Source: Cymbomonas tetramitiformis (Eukaryota; Chlorophyta; Pyramimonadophyceae; Pyramimonadales; Pyramimonadaceae). Taken from it: a stretch of DNA of 64,000 bases. The translations under genes were made by a program, and so were the position numbers. How positions within the stretch are numbered: the stretch's first letter is position 1; each line of letters starts with the position of its first letter. The notes beneath the pieces are model-generated. The model worked only from the letters and a program-made list of their open reading frames with translations, was not told the origin of the DNA and did no database searches. Below are positions 19,358 through 29,275 of this stretch, piece after piece. Location of the stretch: NCBI GenBank assembly GCA_001247695.2, contig LGRX02035463.1:28147-92146 (forward strand), read 5' to 3'.

Positions 19358-19860
19358 TGCAGAGCGGTAGGGTTGCCGTCAGGGGGTGCAGAGCGGTAGG
19401 GTTGCCTTCAAGGGGTGCAGAGCGGTAGGGTTGCCTTCATGGGGTGCAGAGCGGTAGGGTTGCCTCATGGGGTGCAGAGCGGTAGGGTTGCCTCAAGGGG
19501 TGCAGAGCGGTAGGGTTGCCTTCAAGGGGTGCAGAGCGGTAGGGTTGCCTTCATGGGGTGCAGAGCAGGGTTGCCTTCATGGGGTGCAGAGCGGTAGGGT
19601 TGCCTTCAAGGGGTGCAGAGCGGTAGGGGTTGCCTTCAAGGGGTGCAGAGCGGTAGGGTTGCCTTCATGGGGTGCAGAGCGGTAGGGTTGCCTTCAAGGG
19701 GTGCAGAGCGGTGGGTTGCCTTCAAGGGGTGCGGAGCGGTAGGGTTGCCATCAAGAGCCGCGGCAGAGCGGTAGGGTTGCCTTCAAGGGGTGCAGAGCGG
19801 TAGGGTTGCCTCAAGGGGTGCAGAGCGGTGTGACTGCCTTCAAGGGGTGCAGAGCGGTGC
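19358..19860 (+). repeat. 29-30-bp minisatellite, about 17 copies
   Basis: The unit is GGGGTGCAGAGCGGTAGGG followed by TTGCCTTCAA or TTGCCTTCAT. Copies vary by short indels and by A/T at the end of the unit. It lies in the last intron of the Nop9-like gene. The plus strand is strongly G-rich. Confidence 0.93.
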
Positions 19861-20072
19861 CATGCGTAGGGCTGCTGATGGAGGGCGGAAAGCAATGTCG
19901 CATATAGGGCTGTCTCTAGGGGGTAAGGCATGCTATCATCGCTGTAAGCGTTTTCTTTTGCATTTTATGTGGCACGGTGATATGAGCACGTTATGCGGCA
20001 TGGTAATATGTGCCGGTGGCTGTAGCTGGCTTGGCAGCGTGTGGTGACACCAAACTCGTGGATGTGGCACAG

Positions 20073-20729
20073 GGCGACCCGGAGAGCTCTGATGAGGATG
20101 ACGCAGTCCACATCAAAAGCAAATCCGAAAAAAAGAAAAGAAAAGGCAAGGGCGATATAGAGGATGAGTTGGCTCAGAAGAAGGGGGGAGATTCTAAGTC
20201 CAAAGCACTGGAGAAGGGCGACGGGCTTGTTGAGGGGGAGGAGACTGAGAAGAAGAAGCAGAAGAAGGATAAAAAGAGGAAAAGAGATAACTTAGGCAAG
20301 TCTGAATTAGAGGGTGAAAAGGATGGTGCAGAAAGCAGTAAGGAGAAGATGGCGAAGAAGCGAGAGGCAGATCCTGAGGAAACTGCGGACAGCAAGGGTG
20401 GAGAAAGGAACGGAAATAGTAAGGGGAAGAAGGAGAAGAAAGAGAAGAAGGAGAAGAAGAAGGAAAAAAGTGGGAAGACAAAGGCTGATCAGGATTGCGA
20501 GGTAGATGGCAATAAGGAGAAGGGAACTACGGGAATGAAAAGGACTGCTGCTGCTTCCAATGATTCTGGGGATGAAACTGAGGGCAAGTTAGATCAAGCA
20601 CCAAGGCAGAAAAAAAATAAGAACCTGGAGCAGGCAACTGGGGATCAGGAGGTAGATGAGCCCCCAGCTTTCTTCTTATTCTCAGCCTCAAAAAAAGCAG
20701 CATTAGCGCCCCCCAAGTCGAAACTCTGA
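20073..20729 (+). CDS. Final exon of the Nop9-like gene: Lys/Glu-rich tail
   Basis: The acceptor ATGTGGCACAG is followed by GDPESSDEDDAVHIKSKSEK, then some 180 residues dominated by Lys, Glu and Asp with many KKK/KKEK clusters (nuclear and nucleolar localisation signals). It ends FFLFSASKKAALAPPKSKL and a TGA. Acidic-serine plus lysine tracts are typical of nucleolar assembly factors. No conserved domain is seen in the tail. The final stop and the following AT-rich DNA mark the 3' end of the gene. Confidence 0.7.
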   Translation, partial: GDPESSDEDDAVHIKSKSEKKKRKGKGDIEDELAQKKGGDSKSKALEKGDGLVEGEETEKKKQKKDKKRKRDNLGKSELEGEKDGAESSKEKMAKKREADPEETADSKGGERNGNSKGKKEKKEKKEKKKEKSGKTKADQDCEVDGNKEKGTTGMKRTAAASNDSGDETEGKLDQAPRQKKNKNLEQATGDQEVDEPPAFFLFSASKKAALAPPKSKL

Positions 20730-21882
20730 TGAATGCATTCAGTAATGGCTTTGGCCATGTGTATGCCGCATGCGTGTTGGTATTGTTGATTGGTTTTTTA
20801 AAAATGAATTGTGGTTGGCTGCGGATGCTGATTTGGTGTTGAGAATAACTTGTTTGACTCCTCATTTGCAATTCCTGATTGTGGGACAATTCGTTGGATG
20901 CTAACGGGGGGCTTCCCGCCTTTAGTCATTGGTCGCTGATCTCATTACTTTCGTCGATAAATGAAGACTGAGCGGTATTATTATTGTGTTGCTAGAGGGT
21001 TTGGGCCTTGGGGTTAGGCTGGCAGTATCCCCACCTAGCATCACAAGCCTATAGTTTCAATCTCTGGATAAAACCCCGCGGCTATTTCGACAATTAAACA
21101 TTCGATGACGATGGTACCATGAAATAAAATATACCTACTTATTACAGAAGTTAAATATCATTAGCGGTGGAATTTGCTCAGCTTTTAGTGCGTAATGTAA
21201 CCTGGTTGGTTATGGAAATTGGGTGGGAAGCTGATTAGGCACATCTTGTTGATGCGGTATGCGAAAGGTTGTGCAAAATGATGAACACGTTTTTGCGAAA
21301 GTTATTCAATGTTTTGTGTTGTGGACTTTTAATGACATTTTGTTTACTGGTTGAAATGGGTATATTTAATGACAGAAACCACCAGCAGGGTAAACATCAG
21401 TATGCACATCCCTCTCATTCGCTGCGGCCTGCGTGTTTGTGTTGGTGGGTTTAGCAATCGATGTTATCGTGAGGGTTCGCAATGTTGCCACGTTCGCAGT
21501 CGAACGATATGCGATGGCTTGGGTCGTACTCCTGGATTGTATTGGTTGGACAGAGGAACGGTTTTGGTTGTCAGCGATTCCACTGGCAGTTTGCAAGATT
21601 CTGCGAGTTGTGTCATTTTATTGCTCGAAACACAGTGGCGGGCGTATGGCGTCTGCTTGCTTGCAGCGATTCTGCGGCGACGTGCAGAGAATTTGTGAGA
21701 CAAGTGCCAAGTCTGCAAGCGAGCGCTTACCGGCGTCGTTTCGCATAAATCTTCTCAACATCGCGATATTGTTGCAGTCGAGTGGATTAGCGTCGCGTGT
21801 ATTTTCTGCCATCATCAGTGCGTCCATGTTGGATTCCGGTTATATCCTATAGCATATGTATATATATATATAGGGATAAGTC
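20730..21882. other. Intergenic, no supported gene
   Basis: Composition drops to AT-rich after the Nop9-like stop. Short overlapping frames on both strands (up to 139 codons at 21433-21852) show no motif and no splice context. A (TA)n run lies at 21860-21870. Confidence 0.5.
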
Positions 21883-22139
21883 TACATCGGGGGCCGACAT
21901 TTCATTTAAATCCACATCGGGGGCCGACGTCTCATTTTAATCCACATCGGGGGCGATGCTTCATTTTAATCCACATCGGGGCAGACACTTCATTTTAATC
22001 CACATCGGGGGCAGACACTTCATTTTAATCCACATCGGGGGTAGACATGTCATTTTAATCTACATCGGGGGCTGACATGTCATTTTAATCTACATCGGGG
22101 GCCGACATCTCATTTTAATCCACATCGGGTGTAGACATC
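21883..22139 (+). repeat. 30-bp tandem repeat, about 9 copies
   Basis: The unit is ATCCACATCGGGGGCCGACA plus TCTCATTTTA. About nine copies end exactly at the outer edge of the 3' LTR of element C (22140). Some copies differ in length by one or two bases. Confidence 0.9.
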
Positions 22140-22654
22140 TGTGGGAGGCAGCTGTAACCCTCCTCACATAACAGACACTGTAACTACTTGTGATGGGACT
22201 CATATAAAGCAAGGTTTTATATTATGCTTTATAAGGTCATAGTGAGCTATGTCACTCTTAGGATCTATGTCCTGACTTACTACATATACTTGCAGGTAAG
22301 AATTAGGTATTATTTGACTTTTGCCATGCGGCTGTTTTACTCTAGAAATCTCAACTGTTTCTTTGGCCTTGGCCATTACTTATTCACTCAGCTCTCTGAG
22401 GTAATCCTAGTCAGCATGGCCAAGTCTCATCAACCTATCATATGCTTGTACTACATTATCATGCAGTATGATGTGCCAGTATTCTACATGTCACATTATT
22501 ACACAGTACAGTGGTACTGTGTACTCCCATATAAGGGGGGTCTCTTCCTCAACAGGGGTCTCGGGCGCTAATGCTGTAAGGCGCGTATGACACTTCTGGC
22601 ATGTATGACATTGCTGAGTCATCCGCGCATGACACCGTGTGTTGTCCTAGCACA
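22140..22654 (-). repeat. 3' LTR of gypsy element C
   Basis: On the minus strand it runs from TGTGCTAGGACAAC to CTGCCTCCCACA (TG..CA, about 515 bp) and is preceded by a purine tract (GAAGGGGGGGGGAGT, complement of 22655-22668). It contains CATATAAAG on the plus strand near 22201. It follows the stop of the methyltransferase frame at 22710 by about 55 bp. The 5' LTR is not present in the window. Confidence 0.7.
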
Positions 22655-22709
22655 ACTCCCCCCCCCTTCAGGTGGGAAGCGTCCTCGCTTGTGCTTAGAT
22701 GCACAGTCG

Positions 22710-23072
22710 TTAGGCTGATTCGGAGCCCATGGTGTCCCACTCGCTGTCGTCGGACATCACTGGTGGCGGCGTAGGGCTGTACTCCGGCATCAAGGTCACA
22801 GGCTCCTCGTCAACTTCTTCCGGATTAGCGCAGACTCTTTCATCGTTGAGATCTGTCTCATTTTCATCTCTCCAGAGCAGCTCCGCTAGGTATTCACACA
22901 CCGCTGCGATTGCCCCCACGGGCTGTTCCGCCGGTAGAGAGCTGAATAATTGTTTAAGCAAGGCTGCGGGGATGCCATACACGTGCGTGCCATCCAGCTC
23001 CCATACCTGGCCTAGGGTCGCCCGACTCTCTGCTGGTGGAGCCGCTCTGCGCCATCTTCTCGTGTCGACCAT
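22710..23072 (-). pseudogene. C-terminal end of the element C methyltransferase, shifted frame
   Basis: This frame continues the cytosine-5 methyltransferase of 22954-24609 after a frameshift near 23060. It has VDTRRWRRAAPPAESRATL, YGIPAALLKQLFSSLP, and an acidic, Pro-rich tail. IPaaLl..lf is the kind of segment that ends C5-methyltransferase folds (motif X region). It stops 42 bp before the purine tract and LTR, as expected for the last coding segment of an LTR element. Confidence 0.7.
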
Positions 23073-24609
23073 AACGGCGTTTGAAGTCGCAGGGGTTTTC
23101 GGGGTCGCAAGACTTCAGGGTGGTGATAGGCGCGTTGGTCCAGAAGTGGGTGGGGTTCTTGTAGGGCATACCATACTTACAATACGTAGCCAGATGCGGA
23201 GGTGGCAACCCTTGCATGCATCGGCGAGTGTGTAACCCATGAGGAGCTCGGCCACGCGGGTTCTCGATGAAGTAGAAGCTCGGCTGGAGGTACTCGATGA
23301 TCTCCAGCGTTCTCCGCACTTGCCTGTCAGCACCACGCAAGTTTCGTAGCCCTACCGTTTTGGCTTGGCTGTACTCTGTGCATGGAGGGCTCGCCCAAAT
23401 GACGTCAAAGTGCTTGGGCGAGAACTGCCGATAGTCCCAGTGCAGGATGTTTTCGCAGTGAGTGGGCTTCCATCGGTTCTGGATGTCCACCGAGACTACT
23501 TCACACCCAGGAAACTGCTTGCTGAACTGTCGTTCGACGGAGCCCGTGCCACAAAACAACACCAAGATCCGTATTGGGCGTCGAGACGGCTGTAGGCGTG
23601 CTGCTCCTCGTCCAGGTCCTTGGGATGGCATGAAACTAGTGGGCGACACCGTCGCGAATGTGCCCACCTCGTCGTCGGCTCGTTCTTCCGGGATCCACGC
23701 CATTCCGTCCGCCTGTAGCTCTTCAGGATCCGTCAACCATATCGCTCCTGCTGACTCCTCGCGTTTGCGAGTGACTCTGCTCTTTTCACGTTCTTGCCTC
23801 TTGGCCTCGACCTTCTCGAACTCCTGAAGAGCGCGGTTAGGTATCCCTTTTCGGCCAACTCCATCGAACTCGAGGTCCTCGCGAGTTTTCCATTCATTCT
23901 CGGAGCGCGGCATACCTACCCATTTGACCATGTACTCCGTCCATGTCCGCCCGCTACGTCTCCTCGTGCGTGACCTCTCAATGCACTCCACCGCCATCTC
24001 CTTACGACCGCTTACGTCCACAGGGGGAGGCGGAATCTCCGCACTTCTGTCCGCGAACTTGTCCTGGCCCGACTCCACTGGGGTGAGTCTATCCACGGTG
24101 AAGACGTCGTGCACCTTCCACTGTGGTGGTAGCTTCAGGCGGTAAGCCGCGGGGGCCCCTCGGTCCTCGGGGGCGAGCTCCATCTGCCAATCGTTGTGGA
24201 AGGCCTCCAGTACCTCCATCGGGCCCAGGCGCTTCTTCAGCAACTTCTTGTGTAGGCCCCGATCCCCGGGCTGGGTGAGATGCGTGGCGTCCACCCACAC
24301 CATGCCACCTATTGCGTACCGGCGAGCGCGATGGCGAGCGTCATACTGGGCCACTTGCTGCTGCTGAGCTACCAGCAACCTATCGCGAGCAGTCTGCAAC
24401 TGCTGAACAAACTGCCGGACGGTCTCGTGGGCCGTGCCTTTCTTCACGACGTCCCCTCTCCCCCTTGGCGCGGCCCCTACGAGAGGCCAATGCAGCTTCT
24501 ATGAAGAAGTCGAGCTGCGACGCCGGGGCATGCCCATAGCAAAGCTCGAAGGGTGTGAATCCAGTAACCGCGGACCTGGAGTCGTTAATGGCGTACTCCA
24601 CCGGGGTGC
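22954..24609 (-). CDS. Integrase C-terminus - chromodomain - cytosine-5 DNA methyltransferase (element C)
   Basis: The frame resumes after the LINE insertion with VEYAINDSRSAVTGFTPFEL, the end of a gypsy integrase core. Counting from the methionine at 24447: residues 40-120 are the integrase GPY/F-type region (KLLKKRLGPMEVLEAFHNDW); 151-195 a chromodomain (CIERSRTRRRSGRTWTEYMV, KWVGMPRSENEWKTREDL); 292-470 a C5 methyltransferase with FCGTGSVE (motif I), VVSVDIQ (II), ASPPCTEYS (352-360, catalytic Pro-Cys of motif IV), FYFIENPRG (VI) and YCKYGMPYKNPTHFWTN. All catalytic motifs are intact. The tail is shifted into another frame at about 23060. It would methylate cytosine in DNA; targeting to modified chromatin by the chromodomain is an inference. 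Confidence 0.93.
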
Positions 24610-25379
24610 GATAATAATAAAACATTTACGCTAGCAAAGGGGACAAAGTCCTGAGAGTGCGGTATCCCTGCAAAGCAGGCTAGTGAAAACACCAGGGGCT
24701 ACTCCCTCTACTATAGCGCGCCCACAGAGGGGCTCAACCCACCTTTCAGCAGGGTGACATCTAGAGAAAAGGCTAAGTGCTAAGCAAAAAACTCTAGAAG
24801 ATGGAGAAGCAGCCATGGCCGGGTGGGTGGAGGGGTGGCTGAATCTTAGCGGTGGGGAAGGAAGTCGAAGAATTAAGGGGGTATTTGGCTGGAGACGTTG
24901 AGGAAGGGGGTCGTGTGGGGTGGGAGGGGGGGTGGAGGGGAGGGGGGAGGGCCCCTCCCCTAGGGGACGGGGAACCATCTTGTATTGCAAGGCTTTTGAA
25001 AATTACTGCAGAAGGGTTTGAAGAAAGTCGTTTGATTGCTGCACAGCTTCTGTTTCTGTCATAGTCTCACTGCTCGAGATGTCAACTGTATGCGGGTCAG
25101 TGTTTAAGGTGGTAGTGGTGTTTAACATAAACACGTCTCGCCTATTTTTGGTGTGTTGCCTACAGATTCTTGAAAGTTTTTTGAGGAGAGGTTTAATCTT
25201 GCCACGGGGAACACCTATCGTGTTGAGGACATTACCAAAAAGAGGAGGGAGGTATCCCATGAGTGTAAGTACTTTGGGCCATTTCACGGTGCTAATAAAG
25301 GGCTTTGAGTTTGCGTTGGTGATTGTCGTGTCATGGTGACCACCATAATAATGCTCAGCATCACTCTGATGATAGGGAC

Positions 25380-27041
25380 TTAGGGAGGGTCTTGAGTGGG
25401 CCATGGGCAAAGCGAGGAAGGAAGTACTTTGTCGCCTTCGTTCATAACTTCATTCCAAATATCAGGGCTGACTCCTGTGTATTCTAGCCTCTTCTCCGTG
25501 ACTCTGGACTTAGGAAGGACATTGAGGAACCATCTGGCAATCTTTTTCTGTGTAGGTCTCCAATCAAAGGCTGGTTGAGTATCACTGGGTGCGCTGTCTA
25601 TAGCTATGATAACGACATCCGAAAAGTCATCCTTATAGCATCCGCCACCCGGAAGAACGTAGGGGTCATCACCCGTCCAATACCCATGTGGGATAAATAG
25701 AATAGTGTTATGCGGGAATCTGAAAACAAGTTTAAAACCTTTGTCGAACCATCTCTTTTGGTTTTTGGGAGACAGCGGAAAAATCCATGTTCCTGAAAAT
25801 CCGGGGACGGTGTTGGCCGCTTTATGTCCCATTTCCAAGGTAGTCATAATAACCGCCGATGATTTTCCCTTTTCTTTCCCATCAAAGGGGGGATTTCCAT
25901 AAACGATTCTGCCGATGCCTGTTATCGGATCCACGTAGGCATCCCAAGCGAGACCATCAAAGCCAATTTTCCCATGATTGCAGAAGGGCCTGAGAGCTTT
26001 CTTCATTCTTGTGGTGGGTATGCATCTTCTCGAGTGAATTCTAGGGTGGGCATTTAGTGGGTTGGAGAAAAGTTCACAGCCGTTTTTGTCAAGGTTCCTG
26101 TCATCCACCAAAATATCTAAGAGGCTTCTTCTGATTGCATAGCAGTTTTTAGGATCCCCCGATTCAAACTTACATGCATTGAGTGCTTCGTGAATATCGT
26201 GTGCCCTATTCGAGTACTCCGCAAGTGAGCATGGTACTGCTTTGTTGGAAAGGCGGTGCCAGGCCAAAAGTTTCCAAAACTCTTTCTTCTGGACATATTG
26301 GAGTTCAGGATATTTAATTGTCCCCGTGACATGGTCCACTTCAGGTTTAGCGGCCACAGCAATGGTATTCTTTTTTGAACTTGATGGTCGGTACATGCTA
26401 GCTTCCGGGAGAGCGTGTAAGTATAATTCCTCCTTCATTTCCTGTCTAAGGTCAGCAAGTGGAAAAAGTTTCGATGGCTCAGTTTTGATGTATGTGGTAC
26501 CCTTTCCAGGGTTTAGTAGTTTGGGCTTTTTTGAGATTTCTTCAGCAATGATTTTCCTTAGTTCGCCATCTTGGGTTGTTCTAAGACTATGCAAGCTATT
26601 ATTATGTCCTGAGCATTCAAGTTGGATGTGTTCGAAGGTGCATTTTGTATTCTGTTGGCAGTAGGGGCAGTTTTCAGTCCCGATTTTCCCCAGTTTAAAT
26701 AAACGTGCTGGAGAGGCTTGGAGACCCAGGAGTTCTCTGCTTCTAGAAGCGGTGAAAGCTTTAGGTGTTATTTTGGAAATATCTTTAGTGGGGGCGGTGT
26801 TATTCTCGTTGAGCATTCTCAAGTACTTCCCTTGAGACTGTAGAGTTCTCCAATTATGATAGTGTGAGAGACGTTGAATTCTTCTAATGTGACTACGAAT
26901 ATCGCCTAAGATAGGGACCTCAAAAAAGAATAACGAGAAGGGTAGTTCCTCGGCAGGGTCGTAGCGGGAGATGTCTAGACAGCCCCCCTCTGAATGAGGC
27001 TCTTTTAGCAGTACGGTCCACTCTGTCATGGACTTTGTCAT
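25380..27041 (-). CDS. LINE C-terminus: CCHC finger and NPPF adenine-methyltransferase-like domain
   Basis: Frame of 553 codons; its first 20 are the shifted RNase H end. Residues 40-120 resemble the post-RNase H region of LINEs (LGDIRSHIRRIQRL, LLGLQASPARLFKLG). C125, C128, H138 and C143 form a CCHC finger. Residues 300-485 resemble a phage-Dam-like N6-adenine methyltransferase: FDGLAWDAYVDP, then YGNPPFDG with intact NPPF (383-386), TWIFPLSPKNQKRWFDKG, FRFPHNTILFI and FSDVVIIAID, in the family's usual order of strands. The AdoMet motif I is not clear, so activity is uncertain. The protein ends about 770 bp before the LINE 3' tail. The methyltransferase call is my inference from the NPPF context. 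Confidence 0.68.
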   Translation of the reverse strand: MTKSMTEWTVLLKEPHSEGGCLDISRYDPAEELPFSLFFFEVPILGDIRSHIRRIQRLSHYHNWRTLQSQGKYLRMLNENNTAPTKDISKITPKAFTASRSRELLGLQASPARLFKLGKIGTENCPYCQQNTKCTFEHIQLECSGHNNSLHSLRTTQDGELRKIIAEEISKKPKLLNPGKGTTYIKTEPSKLFPLADLRQEMKEELYLHALPEASMYRPSSSKKNTIAVAAKPEVDHVTGTIKYPELQYVQKKEFWKLLAWHRLSNKAVPCSLAEYSNRAHDIHEALNACKFESGDPKNCYAIRRSLLDILVDDRNLDKNGCELFSNPLNAHPRIHSRRCIPTTRMKKALRPFCNHGKIGFDGLAWDAYVDPITGIGRIVYGNPPFDGKEKGKSSAVIMTTLEMGHKAANTVPGFSGTWIFPLSPKNQKRWFDKGFKLVFRFPHNTILFIPHGYWTGDDPYVLPGGGCYKDDFSDVVIIAIDSAPSDTQPAFDWRPTQKKIARWFLNVLPKSRVTEKRLEYTGVSPDIWNEVMNEGDKVLPSSLCPWPTQDPP

Positions 27042-28129
27042 TATTGTGACCCCTTATCCATTTGAGGATGATTTTGCTGTGGTCTCCTTCACTGTAAAAA
27101 CCAAGTTCTTCTAACAGTAGGCGAACAGCTTGCACATCTCTGCGAGTAGCTTCACGTAATTTGTCCCGAGCACTCATGGATCTGCCATCCTTTGTTACAG
27201 CAGATATTGCTGCCATGGAGTCAATGGCATGTACCATTGGAGTAATAGATTTGAGGAGTTTCTCTTTTTGTTCTGTGAGTAGAAATCGCAGTCCCGCAAT
27301 CTCAGCAGATGTGCTACTCGGCTTTTGGATATCTTCCTTGATAGTAAGCCCCGATGCGGAGAAAGTTCTTGAGGGGGGGATATTCATCTTCCGAACAAGT
27401 GGCATCCCGTTGTCAAAGTTTTTTATGGCATATGCTGCACCACTGCATGCTGTTTTCTTTCCTGCAAATAGAGAACCATCGCTTGCCATATCATAATCTT
27501 CCATTTGTTTGCTCTTTTCGGCGTTGAGGGTGGATTCTTCTTCCGAGTCGCTAGGGCAGCTGTATTCACTTTCTTCCTCCGCAGTTTTATTTTTCATTCT
27601 GGCAATAATGGTCTCATACTGTCTATCTGAGATGTAATCATAGTGTGAGTTAATATCACTGACTGTAGCAAGGACAGAAGAGGGCGGGTCCATATGGTCA
27701 TTATATTCGAAAATAGAACCTGCTGGAATTAGGATGCAACCGTCATTGGTGATGCTATATTCAAAGTCGTATTGAAAACTGTTGGTACCTTCGATTCTGA
27801 TAAAGACATTAGGGTTTATGGCATTGTTACTGTATTCTGTATATTGTATTGACATGGCCTCTAAGTCAATATTGGTAATGTGAATAAGAGAGATGGAATT
27901 TCGGTCACCATTTCCTTTCCAATGAAATTCACCCGTGTCGGGAGGTACTATGTTGTCTCTATATTGTTTCTTGACATATCTGGCCTGTGGGTCCAAATCT
28001 ACCGGGTTTTGAAGCATTTCCTTTTCAATTTCGGTTAGCCATCCAGGAGGTCTATTACCGCTCAGCCTAAAGAAACCTTTACTTTCTTTGTAAAGGTTTG
28101 TTTGAATGAATTTGAAGGTTTCTTTGTAT
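26920..28129 (-). pseudogene. LINE RNase H domain with preceding linker
   Basis: Read from the 5' truncation, about 240 residues of linker (GNRPPGWLTEIEKEM, NAINPNVFIRIEGTNSF and an acidic Ser-rich patch) lead to RNase H: MASDGSLFAGKK (first Asp), SAEIAGLRFLL (Glu), VHAIDSMAAISAV (Asp), and WIRGHNNDKVHDRVDRTAKR (His and last Asp). The frame then shifts near 26985 into the next segment. The same open frame is fused upstream with gypsy integrase only because of the insertion site. RNase H helps LINEs remove the RNA template during target-primed reverse transcription. Confidence 0.85.
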
Positions 28130-28136
28130 GGGGTGC

Positions 28137-29275
28137 ACCATAAATCCCAGTCTGTCTGGTTTGCGTCAACGTAGGCGCGCAACCTGCGCTCCACCGTGTG
28201 GTTTGTGTGCTCCGCTTGGCCGTCCCCTTGTGGATGGTACGGCGTAGTGGAGGCCACCTGCACCCCCATAAGGCGATGCAACTCCATATGAAAGGCGTCA
28301 CGGAAGCGAGAGTCCCTGTCACAAATGATCTTCATAGGAGCACCGTGCAGTCGCCAAACATGGTCGAAGTACATTCGTGCCACTTGCTCAGCGGAACTGT
28401 CAGAGTACAGCATGGGGACCACGTGCACCATCTTGGACAACTTGTCCGTGAACGTGGCGAAGGCGTCGTAGCCCCGCTCCGTGCGCGGCAGACCTGTGAC
28501 GAAGTCAATGCTCACCACCTGCCACAGCCTGACCGGGACCTGGAGGGGGTTCAGCTGGCCATCCGGATAGCTGTTCCTCGGGCGGGTCTGCTGGCATATC
28601 AAGCACGAGCGGGTCCAGTCGGTGACGTCTTTGTTCATGCGGGGCCACCAGAACCGCCGCACTATCCGAGCAAGAGTCTTATCTCGCCCGGTGTGTCCCG
28701 CCGCGGGAGACTCGTGCGCTTCACGCATGACTATCTCTCGAAGGGGAGAGTCGGACGACAACACCAGCTGGTAGCGTCCCTCCGCGATGCGCCAGATCAT
28801 GTCGTCAACCATGCGGAAGGTGTCCGTGCGCTGGTGCGGGGCGGCTAAAAGCTCTTCCTTTAACATCGTGAGGTAAGGGCTACGTTCGTACTCCGCGCGT
28901 AGTGCTTTTACGAACTGGCATGCCTTCAGTGGTCCTTTGGCTGCGCGCGCCTTGGCCGCTGGCCCCGTCGTGACCATAGGCTCGCTTGCACCTTGAGCTG
29001 CGGGCGCACGGGCACTCTTCGCTCGAGGCCGAGTCCGGCTGGCCGCTGGCGCCCACACCAGCAGCACGGGCCACCGCAGCGCTGGTCGGCCTCCATCTGG
29101 TGACTCAAACAAGCATGTAGGGTGACCCTTGGCATCCTTGAGGTCGAACACCTTGACCACGTGCAGGCCGTACTTGGGCTGGATAAGGGTGCGCCAGGAC
29201 GCGTCATAGTCCGGCAGTAGGAACATCGCCGACGTGTTCTCTGGGTCGGCGCGCCACTCAGCCAACATGTTCTTG
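28137..29275 (-). pseudogene. Element C integrase, N-terminal part
   Basis: The region codes for a Pro/Ala-rich spacer, YLTMLKEELLAAP, an HHCC zinc domain (HESPAAGHTG ... CLICQQTRPRNS), and the integrase core with VVSIDFVTGLP (Asp), IICDRDSRFRD (Asp) and GDGQAEHTNHTVER (Glu). The core is cut by the LINE at WDLWCTP. Protease, reverse transcriptase and RNase H that should lie upstream are missing; the homologous sequence stops at about 29275 where AT-rich DNA begins. It is a Ty3/gypsy (chromovirus-type) integrase. A related fragment is at 55400-55777. Confidence 0.9.

Larger units (their letters stand above)
24610..28129 (-). mobile_element. 5'-truncated LINE inserted in the element C integrase
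   Basis: A 3.52-kb insertion splits the gypsy integrase between WDLWCTP and VEYAIND. It is flanked by the 7-bp duplication GGGGTGC (24603-24609 and 28130-28136). On the minus strand it ends in a TTATTATTATC tail instead of poly(A), as in I/L2/RTE-type LINEs. It codes for RNase H, a CCHC finger and a methyltransferase-like domain; reverse transcriptase and endonuclease are absent, so it is 5'-truncated. 24610-25379 is its 3' untranslated part. Confidence 0.88.

Noticed and set aside
20174..20481. Ser/Phe-rich minus-strand frames at the Nop9-like tail
   Set aside because: Complement of Lys/Glu codons; no start context or motif.
26920..29268. A single 782-codon minus-strand protein
   Set aside because: It is a chance fusion of gypsy integrase (28137-29268) and LINE RNase H (from 28129); the junction lies at the LINE target duplication.
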